From Polyangiaceae bacterium (GTDB lineage Bacteria > Myxococcota_A > Polyangia > Polyangiales > Polyangiaceae): DNA of 64,000 nucleotides. This document shows positions 41,881 through 51,195 of the stretch, in pieces. The translations under genes were made by a program, and so were the position numbers. Where the stretch lies: the NCBI GenBank assembly GCA_020633205.1, contig JACKEB010000013.1:186001-250000 (forward strand), read 5' to 3'. The notes under the pieces were generated by a model, which saw nothing but the letters and a program-made list of their open reading frames with translations, was not told the DNA's origin and ran no database searches. Position 1 is the stretch's first letter. Every line of letters begins with the position of its first letter.

Positions 41881-42816
41881 ATGACTCAGCAGCCTGACAG
41901 CCAAGCCCCGCTGCAATCCGAGTATTCGATCGGAGTGACGTCTCGCCTGACCGGCATCACGCCGGACAAGCTACGGATTTGGGAGCGCAGGTACGGCTTC
42001 CCGGTGCCCAGCCGCACGCCGAGTGGTGCACGGGTCTACTCGGACGCCGACGTGGCGAGGCTCATCTTGATCCGGCGCGCCATGGACGCTGGAGCCCGCG
42101 CTGGTGAGGCGGTGCAGATGAGCGAAGGCGAGCTCAAGGCACTCCTTCAACGCAGCGCTGGCGGTTCTCGGGCGAGTGTCTCGCGCCTGCCGCCCCCGGA
42201 ACTCGATACGGTGATTTCCCGCCTCAAGCAGGAGGACGTGGACTTTCTACGGGACGCTCTGGCCGACGCCGCCGATGGCCTCGGCGCCGAGCGTTTCGCC
42301 ACGGAATATGCCGCCCCTCTGATCGCGCGCGTAGGCGCCTTGTGGGAGGCAGGGGCGCTCGCGGTGCGTCACGAGCATCTGTTTAGCCAACAGCTGACCT
42401 CACGCTGCCGACAGCTGTTGTTCGACACCGAGAACGATAGCGGTCCGGTGCTGTTGCTTGCGACGCTGCCCGACGAACAGCACGGACTTGGGCTGGAGCT
42501 GGTCAGCCTGGTCGCCGCCGCGCGTGGAGTTCGGCCGCGCATCGTCGGGGTGAACACCCCAGTCGAAGACATCATCGAGGCTGCGGCGGGCATGCGCGCT
42601 CATGCCGTGGGGCTCTCCGTGGCCCTCGGCTATGACCTAGAGCGAGCGAAGTCAGCCATTCAGGTGCTGCTCGATCGCCTTCCACGCTTCAGCGCGCTCT
42701 GGGTCGGTGGTGCCGAAGCCCCAGCGTTGCGCTTCGAGGACTCGCGCTACGCCGTGGTTACCGACTGGAAGTCGCTGACGTCGTTGCTTGACGTGCTCCG
42801 TCTCCAGCACGGCTAG
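41881..42816 (+). CDS. MerR/cobalamin-binding photoreceptor-type regulator (CarA/CarH/LitR-like)
   Basis: 311 residues from ATG 41881 (CGGGAGT ribosome site). The MerR-type helix-turn-helix covers residues 15-75 (SIGVTSRLTGITPDKLRIWE, RRYGFP, RVYSDADVARL). A four-helix bundle (residues 105-182) carries W155-x9-E165-H166, the signature that contacts 5'-deoxyadenosyl in CarH. The Rossmann part has E199-Q-H201-x-x-G204 (lower-ligand His), S246 in GLSVAL and G276-G277: the DxHxxG/SxL/GG set of B12-binding domains. CarH binds DNA as a tetramer in the dark with adenosylcobalamin and falls apart in light. The neighbour genes suggest it represses the downstream sigma factor. Confidence 0.92.
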   Translation: MTQQPDSQAPLQSEYSIGVTSRLTGITPDKLRIWERRYGFPVPSRTPSGARVYSDADVARLILIRRAMDAGARAGEAVQMSEGELKALLQRSAGGSRASVSRLPPPELDTVISRLKQEDVDFLRDALADAADGLGAERFATEYAAPLIARVGALWEAGALAVRHEHLFSQQLTSRCRQLLFDTENDSGPVLLLATLPDEQHGLGLELVSLVAAARGVRPRIVGVNTPVEDIIEAAAGMRAHAVGLSVALGYDLERAKSAIQVLLDRLPRFSALWVGGAEAPALRFEDSRYAVVTDWKSLTSLLDVLRLQHG

Positions 42817-42855
42817 TGTCCTGTCTCCGGAGTTCGCAGAACGCCGGTCGGAGGG

Positions 42856-42874
42856 TTTGTCCATGGTTTGTCCA
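42856..42874 (-). promoter_or_regulatory. Two TTTGTCCA direct repeats, 11-bp period
   Basis: TTTGTCCA at 42856-42863 and again at 42867-42874, exactly 11 bp apart. They are the reverse complement of the TGGACAAA units of the larger cluster at 42951, so this is an opposed half of the presumed operator region. Confidence 0.6.
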
Positions 42875-42950
42875 GGGCTGGAAACCGTTGCGTCATCGCG
42901 GTGGTGAAGAATTCTGTGTGAAATCAGGTATTTGAACGTGTTCCGCTGCG

Positions 42951-43023
42951 TTGGACAGATGCTAGACAAATCTTGGACAAAATCAGACAAATGACATTGA
43001 CAAACTTTTGTCTTGGACAATGA
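42951..43023 (+). promoter_or_regulatory. Operator-promoter of the sigma-factor gene with 11-bp direct repeats
   Basis: Units TTGGACAGATG (42951), CTAGACAAATC (42962), TTGGACAAAAT (42973) and TCAGACAAATG (42983) stand 11, 11 and 10 bp apart. A -35 box TTGACA follows at 42997-43002, with a further TTGGACAA at 43013 just before a weak -10 (AATGAT, 43019-43024). GACAAA (42999) and TTTGTC (43007) also form a short inverted repeat across the promoter. CarH operators are tandem 11-bp repeats overlapping the -35 region, so binding here would block transcription. Confidence 0.72.
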
Positions 43024-43065
43024 TCAGGGGGCGCAACGCACCGCGCATCGCCAGGAGCCTGCCCC

Positions 43066-43917
43066 ATGTTTCGAGACCCCGTTGTCAGTCGCTATGACGC
43101 CCTCGCCACCTCATTCCCAAGCCTGTCGCGCGAAGACGAACTCGAGCTCGCTTGGGCTTGGAAGAACGACCGCGACCCACGGGCGCGGGAGCGCCTAGTT
43201 GGTTCTCAGCTGCGCGCCGTGACCGCCATCGCGCGGAAGCTGCGGGCGTACGGCGTGCCCCTTGCGGATCTCATGGCCGAGGGCAATGTGGGTCTGCTGC
43301 AAGCGTTGGACAAATTCGAGCCGGAGCTAGGCTACCGCTTCGGCACCTACGCGGCGTTCTGGATTCGCGCCCGAATGATCAACCACGTGCTCGCGACTTG
43401 GAGCATCGTGCAGACGCGCAGCGGCGTGATGCGCAGCCGCATGTTCTTCAAGCTGCGTCGGGAGCGTTCGCGCCTGCAGGCGAAGCTCGGCGACCCGGAA
43501 CTCGTCAAGCAAGAGCTGGCCAAGCAGTTCGACCTCAGCGACGACGCGGTGCAGGCCATGTTGCAGCGCCTCGACGCGGGCGATGTCTCCTTGGATCGTA
43601 GCGTTCGCGAGGACGCCTCGCCGATGGTCGAGCAGATGGAGGCAGACGCCGAGAGTCAGGAGTCCACGCTGATGCGGGAGCAGCGGCAGCGACTGGTTCG
43701 CGAGGTCGTGGAGCGCGCTTTGAAAGATCTGGACGCTCGGGAGCGTCGCATCGTCCGCGAACGACTGATGGCTGAAGACGGAGAGGCCTTGAGCCTGGCC
43801 GAGCTTGGACGGCGCATGGGCATCAGCCGAGAGCGCGCTCGCCAGCTCGAGAGCCGCGCCCGCAAGAAGCTCGCTGAGTCGCTCAGCAGTCAAGCGGCCC
43901 ATGTCGCCGCAGCCTGA
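43066..43917 (+). CDS. RpoH-like alternative sigma factor
   Basis: 283 residues; AGGAG ribosome site eight bases before ATG 43066. Region 2 is clear: LMAEGNVGLLQALDKFEPEL, GYRFGTYAAFWIRARMINHV and LATWSIVQTRSG (the -10 recognition helix, close to the RNWSIV type of RpoH). Region 4 has ALKDLDARERRIVRERLMAE and the helix-turn-helix LAELGRRMGISRERARQLES. Region 1.1 is absent. It belongs to the sigma-32/RpoH branch, of which myxobacteria hold several copies that serve stress or development. The preceding spacer carries B12-regulator-type repeats over its promoter, suggesting light- or cobalamin-dependent expression. Confidence 0.93.
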   Translation: MFRDPVVSRYDALATSFPSLSREDELELAWAWKNDRDPRARERLVGSQLRAVTAIARKLRAYGVPLADLMAEGNVGLLQALDKFEPELGYRFGTYAAFWIRARMINHVLATWSIVQTRSGVMRSRMFFKLRRERSRLQAKLGDPELVKQELAKQFDLSDDAVQAMLQRLDAGDVSLDRSVREDASPMVEQMEADAESQESTLMREQRQRLVREVVERALKDLDARERRIVRERLMAEDGEALSLAELGRRMGISRERARQLESRARKKLAESLSSQAAHVAAA

Positions 43918-43943
43918 CGCGGAGTACCTGGCGACTCTCTTGG

Positions 43944-43980
43944 TTGGGGGTGAGGACCTGCGATTGGCCTCACCCCAAAA
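43944..43980. terminator. Hairpin between convergent genes
   Basis: GGGGTGAGG (43947-43955) and CCTCACCCC (43968-43976) with TT/AA extensions and one bulged G. It lies between the sigma-factor stop and the phosphatase stop. The T-run is absent on the plus strand. Confidence 0.6.
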
Positions 43981-44032
43981 TTCGTATGTGGCGTTCGATC
44001 AGGTATCCGCGTCTCGAGTGGGGACGCAGCGT

Positions 44033-45724
44033 TCAACCCATACGATGTTCGATCTCTGGTTCCGCTTGGAAAAAGCGATTGCGATCAGGATCGTTAAAGG
44101 CCTGGTAGTCGATGAGCCACGGCGTGATTTCGCTGGCGCCGTTCTTTAGACGAAGCGTCATCGCCTTTGGGGTCACCGAGCGATAGCTGCTCTCCCTCGG
44201 CAGATCATGGTTGTCGTGTCCGCCAGCGGAGAAGAGCGAGATCAAGAGCTGGTTCTCGTCGTCGTAGATGCGCTTGAACCCTTCGTCGAACTTCTCATGT
44301 CCGCGAACCAGCGTGTGGCAGCCCATGCGCTGCAGGAACGCCTGTGACTGCAAGCGACCGAAGGGGAACCGCGCCGACTGTTCTTGCAGTGATGCCGGGA
44401 TGACGTCAGCGCTCGATGGATCGCTCCACATCATCTGAAAGCGTATATCCCACTCGTTGAGACTCGAGAGGTCTGTGTACTTCTCTTTGAGCAGTAGATC
44501 CCGAGGGATGCCGCCGTGCACGAACAGGAAGCGGTCGAAGAACAGCATGTTCGGCATCGCATCGAACAGCTTCATGTAGTGCTGGAACACCTCCGCCGGG
44601 ACGTGCGGCTTCAGCGTGTTGATTGCCTCTGCGGGCTTCACCCCTCCGTACACCTTGCCTTGGTGCTCGAAGTAGTACTCGTGGTTGCCGCGAAGCACGT
44701 AGACGTGCTCGGGCGCCGTAGAAAACACCTGCAATACGGAGCGCAGCACGCCCTGATAGCTGAACATGCCACGATCGATGTAGTCACCCAGCAACACCAG
44801 GATGGGGTAGGTGGAATTGTCCGGATCCGCGCGGTAATGCCCCACCTTCGTGAAGAAGTCGGACTGCATCAGCACGCCCTTCAGGCAGCTGTAACAACCG
44901 TGCAAGTCACCGACCACCGTGAGCTCGTAGTCGACGTTCTGCTTGGCCGGGTGGATGTACACATGGGAGTCGAGGAATGGATCCTGACCCGAAAACTCCT
45001 GGACCTGCTTCTTTCCCGTCAGCTTGCCGGAGCCCCGCGCGCGTTGGTCTTCGAAGAGGCCGATCACCCGGTCGAGCAGCTCGCGATCGGCTTTGATTTG
45101 TTTCAGTAGCTTGCCGGGGTCCTTGCTGTAGTGGTGCTCGAACTGCTCGAAGAAGGGGTGATTGTCCTGTGCCAGCTCGAGCTTCTTCGTTTCTCCGATG
45201 CTGACCTGGATGCGGTTGTCCTCGTCATCCAGCAGCTCGACCTCGAGGTCTTCCTCGAGCAAGTGGGCCAGTTCCCCGCGGAACTTAAGCTCGGCTGGGT
45301 GGACCTGGCCATCCGCGTGGATGAGCTCATCGATGGTGTCCATCAGCTGTTCTTGGTTCTTCTCGTCGAATGACTTGAAGATCTCGAAGCAGCGGAGCTT
45401 CAGCTTCGAGTGGACGAACTGATCTTGGTTCTCGCCGTCGGCCACTGCCTCGGTGAAGAGTTCCTTCACCTGACGGTCGATGCCCTCAAAAACCTCGTGG
45501 AAATGCTTGGTGTACTTCCCGATGAGCTCGCCACGCAGCTTCGCGTCGTCCTTGGCCACGGCGCCGTCCACACGGTGCTCCACCAACTTCTTGATGTAGT
45601 CGCGTACGAACGTCTTCTCCGCGTCATCGAAGTCGCCGTCGATGTAACCGAAGGTCGTCAGGTAGAAGATCACCGCGCGCATCTGGCGTTCTGCGGTGGG
45701 TCCGTCTTGACTGAAGGTGAGCAT
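44033..45724 (-). CDS. PPP-family protein phosphatase with TerB-like N-terminal region
   Basis: 562 residues from ATG 45724. Residues 10-250 are helical with two acidic loops, GYIDGDFDDAEKTFVRDYI and IHADGQVHPAELKFRGELA, like TerB/EF-hand-type metal loops. The phosphatase domain has all PPP motifs: VVGDLHGCYS, LLGDYIDRGMFS, LRGNHEYYF, VHGGIPRDLL and LVRGHEKFDEG. It should dephosphorylate Ser/Thr (or a diadenosine-type substrate), using two metal ions. In a genome rich in Ser/Thr kinases it is a candidate counterpart. The combination with a TerB-like front is unusual. Convergent with the sigma gene. Confidence 0.9.
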   Translation of the reverse strand: MLTFSQDGPTAERQMRAVIFYLTTFGYIDGDFDDAEKTFVRDYIKKLVEHRVDGAVAKDDAKLRGELIGKYTKHFHEVFEGIDRQVKELFTEAVADGENQDQFVHSKLKLRCFEIFKSFDEKNQEQLMDTIDELIHADGQVHPAELKFRGELAHLLEEDLEVELLDDEDNRIQVSIGETKKLELAQDNHPFFEQFEHHYSKDPGKLLKQIKADRELLDRVIGLFEDQRARGSGKLTGKKQVQEFSGQDPFLDSHVYIHPAKQNVDYELTVVGDLHGCYSCLKGVLMQSDFFTKVGHYRADPDNSTYPILVLLGDYIDRGMFSYQGVLRSVLQVFSTAPEHVYVLRGNHEYYFEHQGKVYGGVKPAEAINTLKPHVPAEVFQHYMKLFDAMPNMLFFDRFLFVHGGIPRDLLLKEKYTDLSSLNEWDIRFQMMWSDPSSADVIPASLQEQSARFPFGRLQSQAFLQRMGCHTLVRGHEKFDEGFKRIYDDENQLLISLFSAGGHDNHDLPRESSYRSVTPKAMTLRLKNGASEITPWLIDYQAFNDPDRNRFFQAEPEIEHRMG

Positions 45725-46017
45725 GGTCTCGAAGAATATTCGGGGTGAAGGGAGGCGAGCAAACGTCAAATGCTGGCGCCACCACGTCGCTGCGAGGGAT
45801 GTCTGAGGCAAGGCTGGTCAGGAGCGCAGATGCGCGGCGGCTAGCGGTCCTGCTGGCTGGGTTGTCGGGTAGAAGTCACGCCGGTTGCTGGGGAGTCCGC
45901 CGCCGAAAGCGCGAGAAACGGCGGCAATCGCGCGTGGAATCAAGCGCCCCGCGTTTCCTACATCGCGGCTCGATTCACTCCGCGCGCGTTCTCGAGTGTA
46001 CTAGAGTGCGGGGTCCG

Positions 46018-47598
<1,581 letters not shown>

Positions 47599-47614
47599 TA
47601 GCCGCTCAAAGGGT

Positions 47615-48613
47615 CTATAGTACTTCTTCCGCGAGGAAGCGGAGCGTGTCGACGTCGCGGGTGGTGACATTCAGCGTGGTCACGGGACTTGCTTTCCACT
47701 GAGCGAGCCGCTGCTTCATGTGTTCGCGCGGGCCAACCAGAGCGATCTCGTCGGCCAGGTCGTCGGGCACGGCAGCCATGGCTTCAAAACGCTTGTCCGC
47801 CATGAAGAGCTCCTGGATCTCCTCGGCGGCGTCGGCGAAGCCGAGGCGCCCGAGCAGATTCTTGTGGAAGTTGTCGTCCTTTGACCCCATGCCGCCGATG
47901 TAGAAGGCGAGGATGCCCTTGACCCGCATCAACCCTTCCTCGACTGTTTCCGTGGGAAAGCACATCACGGTGGCTGCAATCTCGAAGTCCGGGCCGCGGT
48001 GCTGTAGGCTGTCCTCGAAGCGATCGAAGCGGGTGGGGGACATGAAGAGCGGGAGCCAGCCGTCGGCGATGCGCGTTGTCTGCTCGATGTTCTTCGGCCC
48101 TTCTGCGCCGATGAAGACTGGGATGTGCTTGCGCAGCGGCCTGATGATGCTCTTGAGTGGCTTGCCCTGACCGGTACCCCCGGGGAACGGCAGCTGGTAG
48201 TGGCGCCCCTCGAACTCGACGGGAGCCTCCCGTGCGACCATGGCGCGGAAAAGCTGCATCCACTCGCGGGTGCGCTCGAGCGGTCGTGGAAAGGCCTGCC
48301 CGTACCAACCTTCCACCACTTGAGGGCCGGATGCGCCGATGCCCAGAATCAGTCTGCCCCCGGAGAGGTGATCGATGGTGAGCGCCGTCATCGCAGCGCA
48401 TGCAGGAGTCCGCGCGGAAAGCTGCATGATGGCAGTGCCGAGCTTGATCTTCTGGGTTCGGGCACCGATCCAGCACAATGGAGAAAAGCAGTCGGAGCCG
48501 TACGCTTCAGCCGTCCAGACCGAGTCGTAGCCAAGGCGTTCGGCCTCCAGCACGAGCTCCGTCGGGTCCCAAGGGTCGGGCATCCAGTAGCCCAGCGTCA
48601 GTCCGAGTTTCAT
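47615..48613 (-). CDS. LLM-class flavin-dependent oxidoreductase (F420-type)
   Basis: 332 residues from ATG 48613. Luciferase-like TIM barrel: LGLTLGYWMPDPWDPTELVL, AERLGYDSVWTAEAYGSD, TQKIKLGTAIMQLSARTPAC, LILGIGASGPQVVEGWYGQ and IPVFIGAEGPKNIEQTTRIA. The Ser/Asp pattern after SVWTAEA matches the F420-dependent subgroup. It is likely a cytoplasmic reductase or dehydrogenase of unknown substrate; F420 biosynthesis is known in many myxobacteria-related lineages but no such genes are present here. It lies downstream of the HupE-like gene on the same strand. Confidence 0.9.
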   Translation of the reverse strand: MKLGLTLGYWMPDPWDPTELVLEAERLGYDSVWTAEAYGSDCFSPLCWIGARTQKIKLGTAIMQLSARTPACAAMTALTIDHLSGGRLILGIGASGPQVVEGWYGQAFPRPLERTREWMQLFRAMVAREAPVEFEGRHYQLPFPGGTGQGKPLKSIIRPLRKHIPVFIGAEGPKNIEQTTRIADGWLPLFMSPTRFDRFEDSLQHRGPDFEIAATVMCFPTETVEEGLMRVKGILAFYIGGMGSKDDNFHKNLLGRLGFADAAEEIQELFMADKRFEAMAAVPDDLADEIALVGPREHMKQRLAQWKASPVTTLNVTTRDVDTLRFLAEEVL

Positions 48614-48731
48614 GCCGTCATCATGGCCGACGGGGCGCGTCGACTCCACCTCGCTTTGGCTGCGGAACGAAGACTCAGAGGATGACTCTAACCTCGGTTT
48701 GTGAAGACCCGGAGTAGCGAGAGTGGGCGGC

Positions 48732-49958
48732 TCAGAAAGGCATGATGTTCAGGTCGAAGACGCGCTCGAACAGCCACAAAGCGCCGAGCGCGCCGATCAA
48801 CGCGCTGGAGACTCTCACCAACAGGAGTTCGTGCTCTGGCTTCTTGTGCAAGAAGCGCACGAGCGGATAGAGCGGCGCGACCAACGCAAGCTGTCCGAGC
48901 TCGACGCCAAGGTTGAAGCCAAACAGCGCACCGAGCAGCCCACGAGTTGGAAGCCCGAGCTCTGTCAATACGCTTGCGAAACCGAACCCGTGCACCAGAC
49001 CAAAGCCAAACGTCACGAAGTGGCGCTTGGGGACGGAGGGTAGTGTGGTCGTTGCGTCTGTTTCCGTGTGGCTTGAACCGTCCCCGCGGAGGTTGCGGCC
49101 GAAGCGCCGGTAGTTGTCCCACGCGACGAACACGATGCTGGCGGCGATCAGCGACTCCACCAAGCGCGATGCGACGCTGACCGTGCCGGTCGCGCCGAGC
49201 GCCAGGGTGATGCTGTGAGCGAGCGTGAAAGAGGTCACGACGAGCGCGAGCTCCTTCATGCGTCGTACGACGACCACCAGGCCAATCACGAACAGGATGT
49301 GGTCGTAGCCGAATAGGATGTGCTTGATGCCTTCCCGGACCCAGCCAAGAAACGAAGTATCGTTCTGGGGCGGCGCCCCTGCCTTTGGCTGTGAGGTGAG
49401 CGGCGCGGCGCTGTGCGCCTTTCCTCCTGGCAGATCCGGAGCCGCGCCAGCGTCGAACTCGAAGTGCTGGCTCTCTGGCAAAAACACGTGATGGATGGGC
49501 GTCGTCCCCAGTACGAACTTCCCGACCACGCGGTGTCCGCCCGTATCTTCCATGAAGATCGAGTTGTCGATGCTCAGGGTCGCGAGGCGTGTCGAAGGCG
49601 AGGCCGGCGGGCAGACGTAGCTGCGGTGCACCAGCACGCGGCGCCCTGCGGTGAGCTCGATAGTCGTTTCCCCGGGGGAGCACAGTTCGCCGGCGTTCTT
49701 GAAGCTGAGCTTCTTGTCCAGGTAGTGGGATAACCGGGCCTTGTTCTCGTCGAGCTCTCGAGCCTCGAGCTCCCCGTTGTCGTTCGTATCGTAGGCCTGA
49801 ACGTCGAGCAGGGTGCGCACGTCGAGGTCGAGCACTGCACGTAGCTCCTGTTGCCCCACGTCGACGCTGAGCACGCTCATCGCGAACTGATGCGCGCCGG
49901 CGCTGCTTACATAGAAGCAAACGCTCAGAGACAGGCAGAGCAATAGAAGGCGGCGCAC
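48732..49958 (-). CDS. HupE/UreJ-like membrane protein with exported N-terminal domain
   Basis: 408 residues from GTG 49958. A signal peptide (RRLLLLCLSLSVCFYVSSAG ending AHQF) precedes a beta-rich periplasmic domain of about 190 residues with an EF-hand-like loop (DTNDNGELEARELDENKARL). The HupE/UreJ_2 membrane core follows: GIKHILFGYDHILFVIGL, LVVTSFTLAHSITLALGAT, HFVTFGFGLVHGFGFASVL and LGALFGFNLGVELGQLALVA. The His-rich helices resemble nickel/cobalt transport proteins. The later start was chosen because the longer frame overlaps the citrate synthase gene; ribosome-site evidence is weak. Confidence 0.86.
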   Translation of the reverse strand: MRRLLLLCLSLSVCFYVSSAGAHQFAMSVLSVDVGQQELRAVLDLDVRTLLDVQAYDTNDNGELEARELDENKARLSHYLDKKLSFKNAGELCSPGETTIELTAGRRVLVHRSYVCPPASPSTRLATLSIDNSIFMEDTGGHRVVGKFVLGTTPIHHVFLPESQHFEFDAGAAPDLPGGKAHSAAPLTSQPKAGAPPQNDTSFLGWVREGIKHILFGYDHILFVIGLVVVVRRMKELALVVTSFTLAHSITLALGATGTVSVASRLVESLIAASIVFVAWDNYRRFGRNLRGDGSSHTETDATTTLPSVPKRHFVTFGFGLVHGFGFASVLTELGLPTRGLLGALFGFNLGVELGQLALVAPLYPLVRFLHKKPEHELLLVRVSSALIGALGALWLFERVFDLNIMPF

Positions 49959-50005
49959 GTGGCCGCGTAGTGTTCTCCCTCCCCCCCAAATTGCCAAGCG
50001 CTCGC

Positions 50006-51133
50006 TCAGGCTTGGGCGAACTCGGGACGCCGATAAATCGAAGACGGGCGGATTAACCGCCCCGTCCGCTTTTGTTCCATTACATGCGCGCACCAGCCGA
50101 TCACGCGGCTAGCAGCAAACGTCGGCGTGAAGTCCTCTACCGGGATGTGCAGCGCATTGAGCAGCACCGCCGTGTAGAACTCGACGTTCGCCGAGAGCGG
50201 GCGCTCGGGGTGACGCGCGTTCAAGAGCAACGTTGCTTCCTGCTCCACGCTTTGCGCAAGCTTGAGTCCGTCGCTAGCGTTCGAGGAGGCGAGCAAGCGA
50301 ACCGCCGCCTCGAGGACTTCGGCCCGAGGATCGCGTACGCGATACACGCGGTGTCCCATGCCCATGATGCGTTCACCGCGAGCGAGCGTTGCCTCGAGCC
50401 AGGGTCGAGCGCGCTCAGGCGTCGAGATGGCGTGCAGCATCTCCAGGACCGGACCTGGCGCGCCACCATGCAGGGGCCCCTTGAGGGCACCAAGCGCTGC
50501 GGTTACTGCGCTCACGAGATCGCTGCCTGTGGATGCGACGACACGTGCGGTGAAGGTCGATGCGTTCATTCCGTGGTCGACGACGGCGGCCCAGTAGCGT
50601 TGCAGCGCGGCATTCTCTTCCGGCGTTGCGGCGCTGCCGCGGAGCATGCGCAGGTAGTCCTCTGCGTGGCCGAGCGATGGATCTGGCTCGATCAACTTCA
50701 AGCCGCGGCGTTTCCGGGAGGTGTGAGCTGCAAACACGGCGACCGCTGCAGTAATCGCGACCGCGTTTTGCTGGTCATCTCCTCCTGGTGTTAGGTGAGC
50801 CACGCTCGCGCGCAGGGCGTCCATCGAGGCTGGCTGGCCAAGTGCGTCGCCAAGTCGACGCACGCGCTCGTGCGCTAGTCGCCGCGCCTGCCCGAGTGCG
50901 GGGCGCACGGCTGCATGGTGACTCCCACTCCCAACCCGCCAGAGCAGGTCCGCGATCTCCTCGATGGCCATGCTCCGGGCTAGGTCCTCTACGCTGTGGC
51001 CAGCGATCTCCAGCCGCCCCGCTTGCCCGTCGACGTGACTCAGCTGAGTCTCCGCGACAACGATCCCCTCGAGCCCTACCACCGGCGCCGGCGCGACCGC
51101 GCCGAGTCGATCCCCTTCAACGATGTTTGCCAT
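50006..51133 (-). CDS. Citrate/methylcitrate-synthase family enzyme
   Basis: 375 residues from ATG 51133. Compact (CitA/PrpC-size) citrate synthase. Oxaloacetate-site His187 in VDHGMNAST, catalytic His222 in ALKGPLHGGAPG, His261 in MGMGHRVYRVRDPRA with Arg270. The third catalytic position is Glu318 (ANVEFYTAVLL) where most synthases have Asp. I believe this Glu is shared by a citrate synthase 2-type subgroup, so activity is still likely. It condenses acetyl- or propionyl-CoA with oxaloacetate. It is divergent from a second synthase with a DNA-binding domain, with a perfect inverted repeat between them. Confidence 0.9.
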   Translation of the reverse strand: MANIVEGDRLGAVAPAPVVGLEGIVVAETQLSHVDGQAGRLEIAGHSVEDLARSMAIEEIADLLWRVGSGSHHAAVRPALGQARRLAHERVRRLGDALGQPASMDALRASVAHLTPGGDDQQNAVAITAAVAVFAAHTSRKRRGLKLIEPDPSLGHAEDYLRMLRGSAATPEENAALQRYWAAVVDHGMNASTFTARVVASTGSDLVSAVTAALGALKGPLHGGAPGPVLEMLHAISTPERARPWLEATLARGERIMGMGHRVYRVRDPRAEVLEAAVRLLASSNASDGLKLAQSVEQEATLLLNARHPERPLSANVEFYTAVLLNALHIPVEDFTPTFAASRVIGWCAHVMEQKRTGRLIRPSSIYRRPEFAQA

Positions 51134-51154
51134 GGGGGAAGCATGGAGCGTGCA

Positions 51155-51190
51155 ATACATTGATCAAGATTGATTGATGGATCAATGTAT
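51155..51190. promoter_or_regulatory. Perfect 11-bp inverted repeat between divergent citrate synthase genes
   Basis: ATACATTGATC (51155-51165) and GATCAATGTAT (51180-51190) with a 14-base AT-rich centre; half-sites are 25 bp apart (start to start). It ends five bases before the ATG of the fused synthase gene and lies 22 bases from the other start. It would therefore cover both promoters. Confidence 0.75.
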
Positions 51191-51195
51191 CGATC

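Noticed and set aside
48688..49989. Minus-strand 433-codon frame overlapping the HupE-like gene in another frame
   Set aside because: Arg-rich product without membrane helices; the alternative frame encodes the HupE/UreJ core.
50006..51133. Citrate synthase called inactive because Asp is replaced by Glu
   Set aside because: All other catalytic and binding residues are present, and the NVEFYT form appears to be a subfamily trait.
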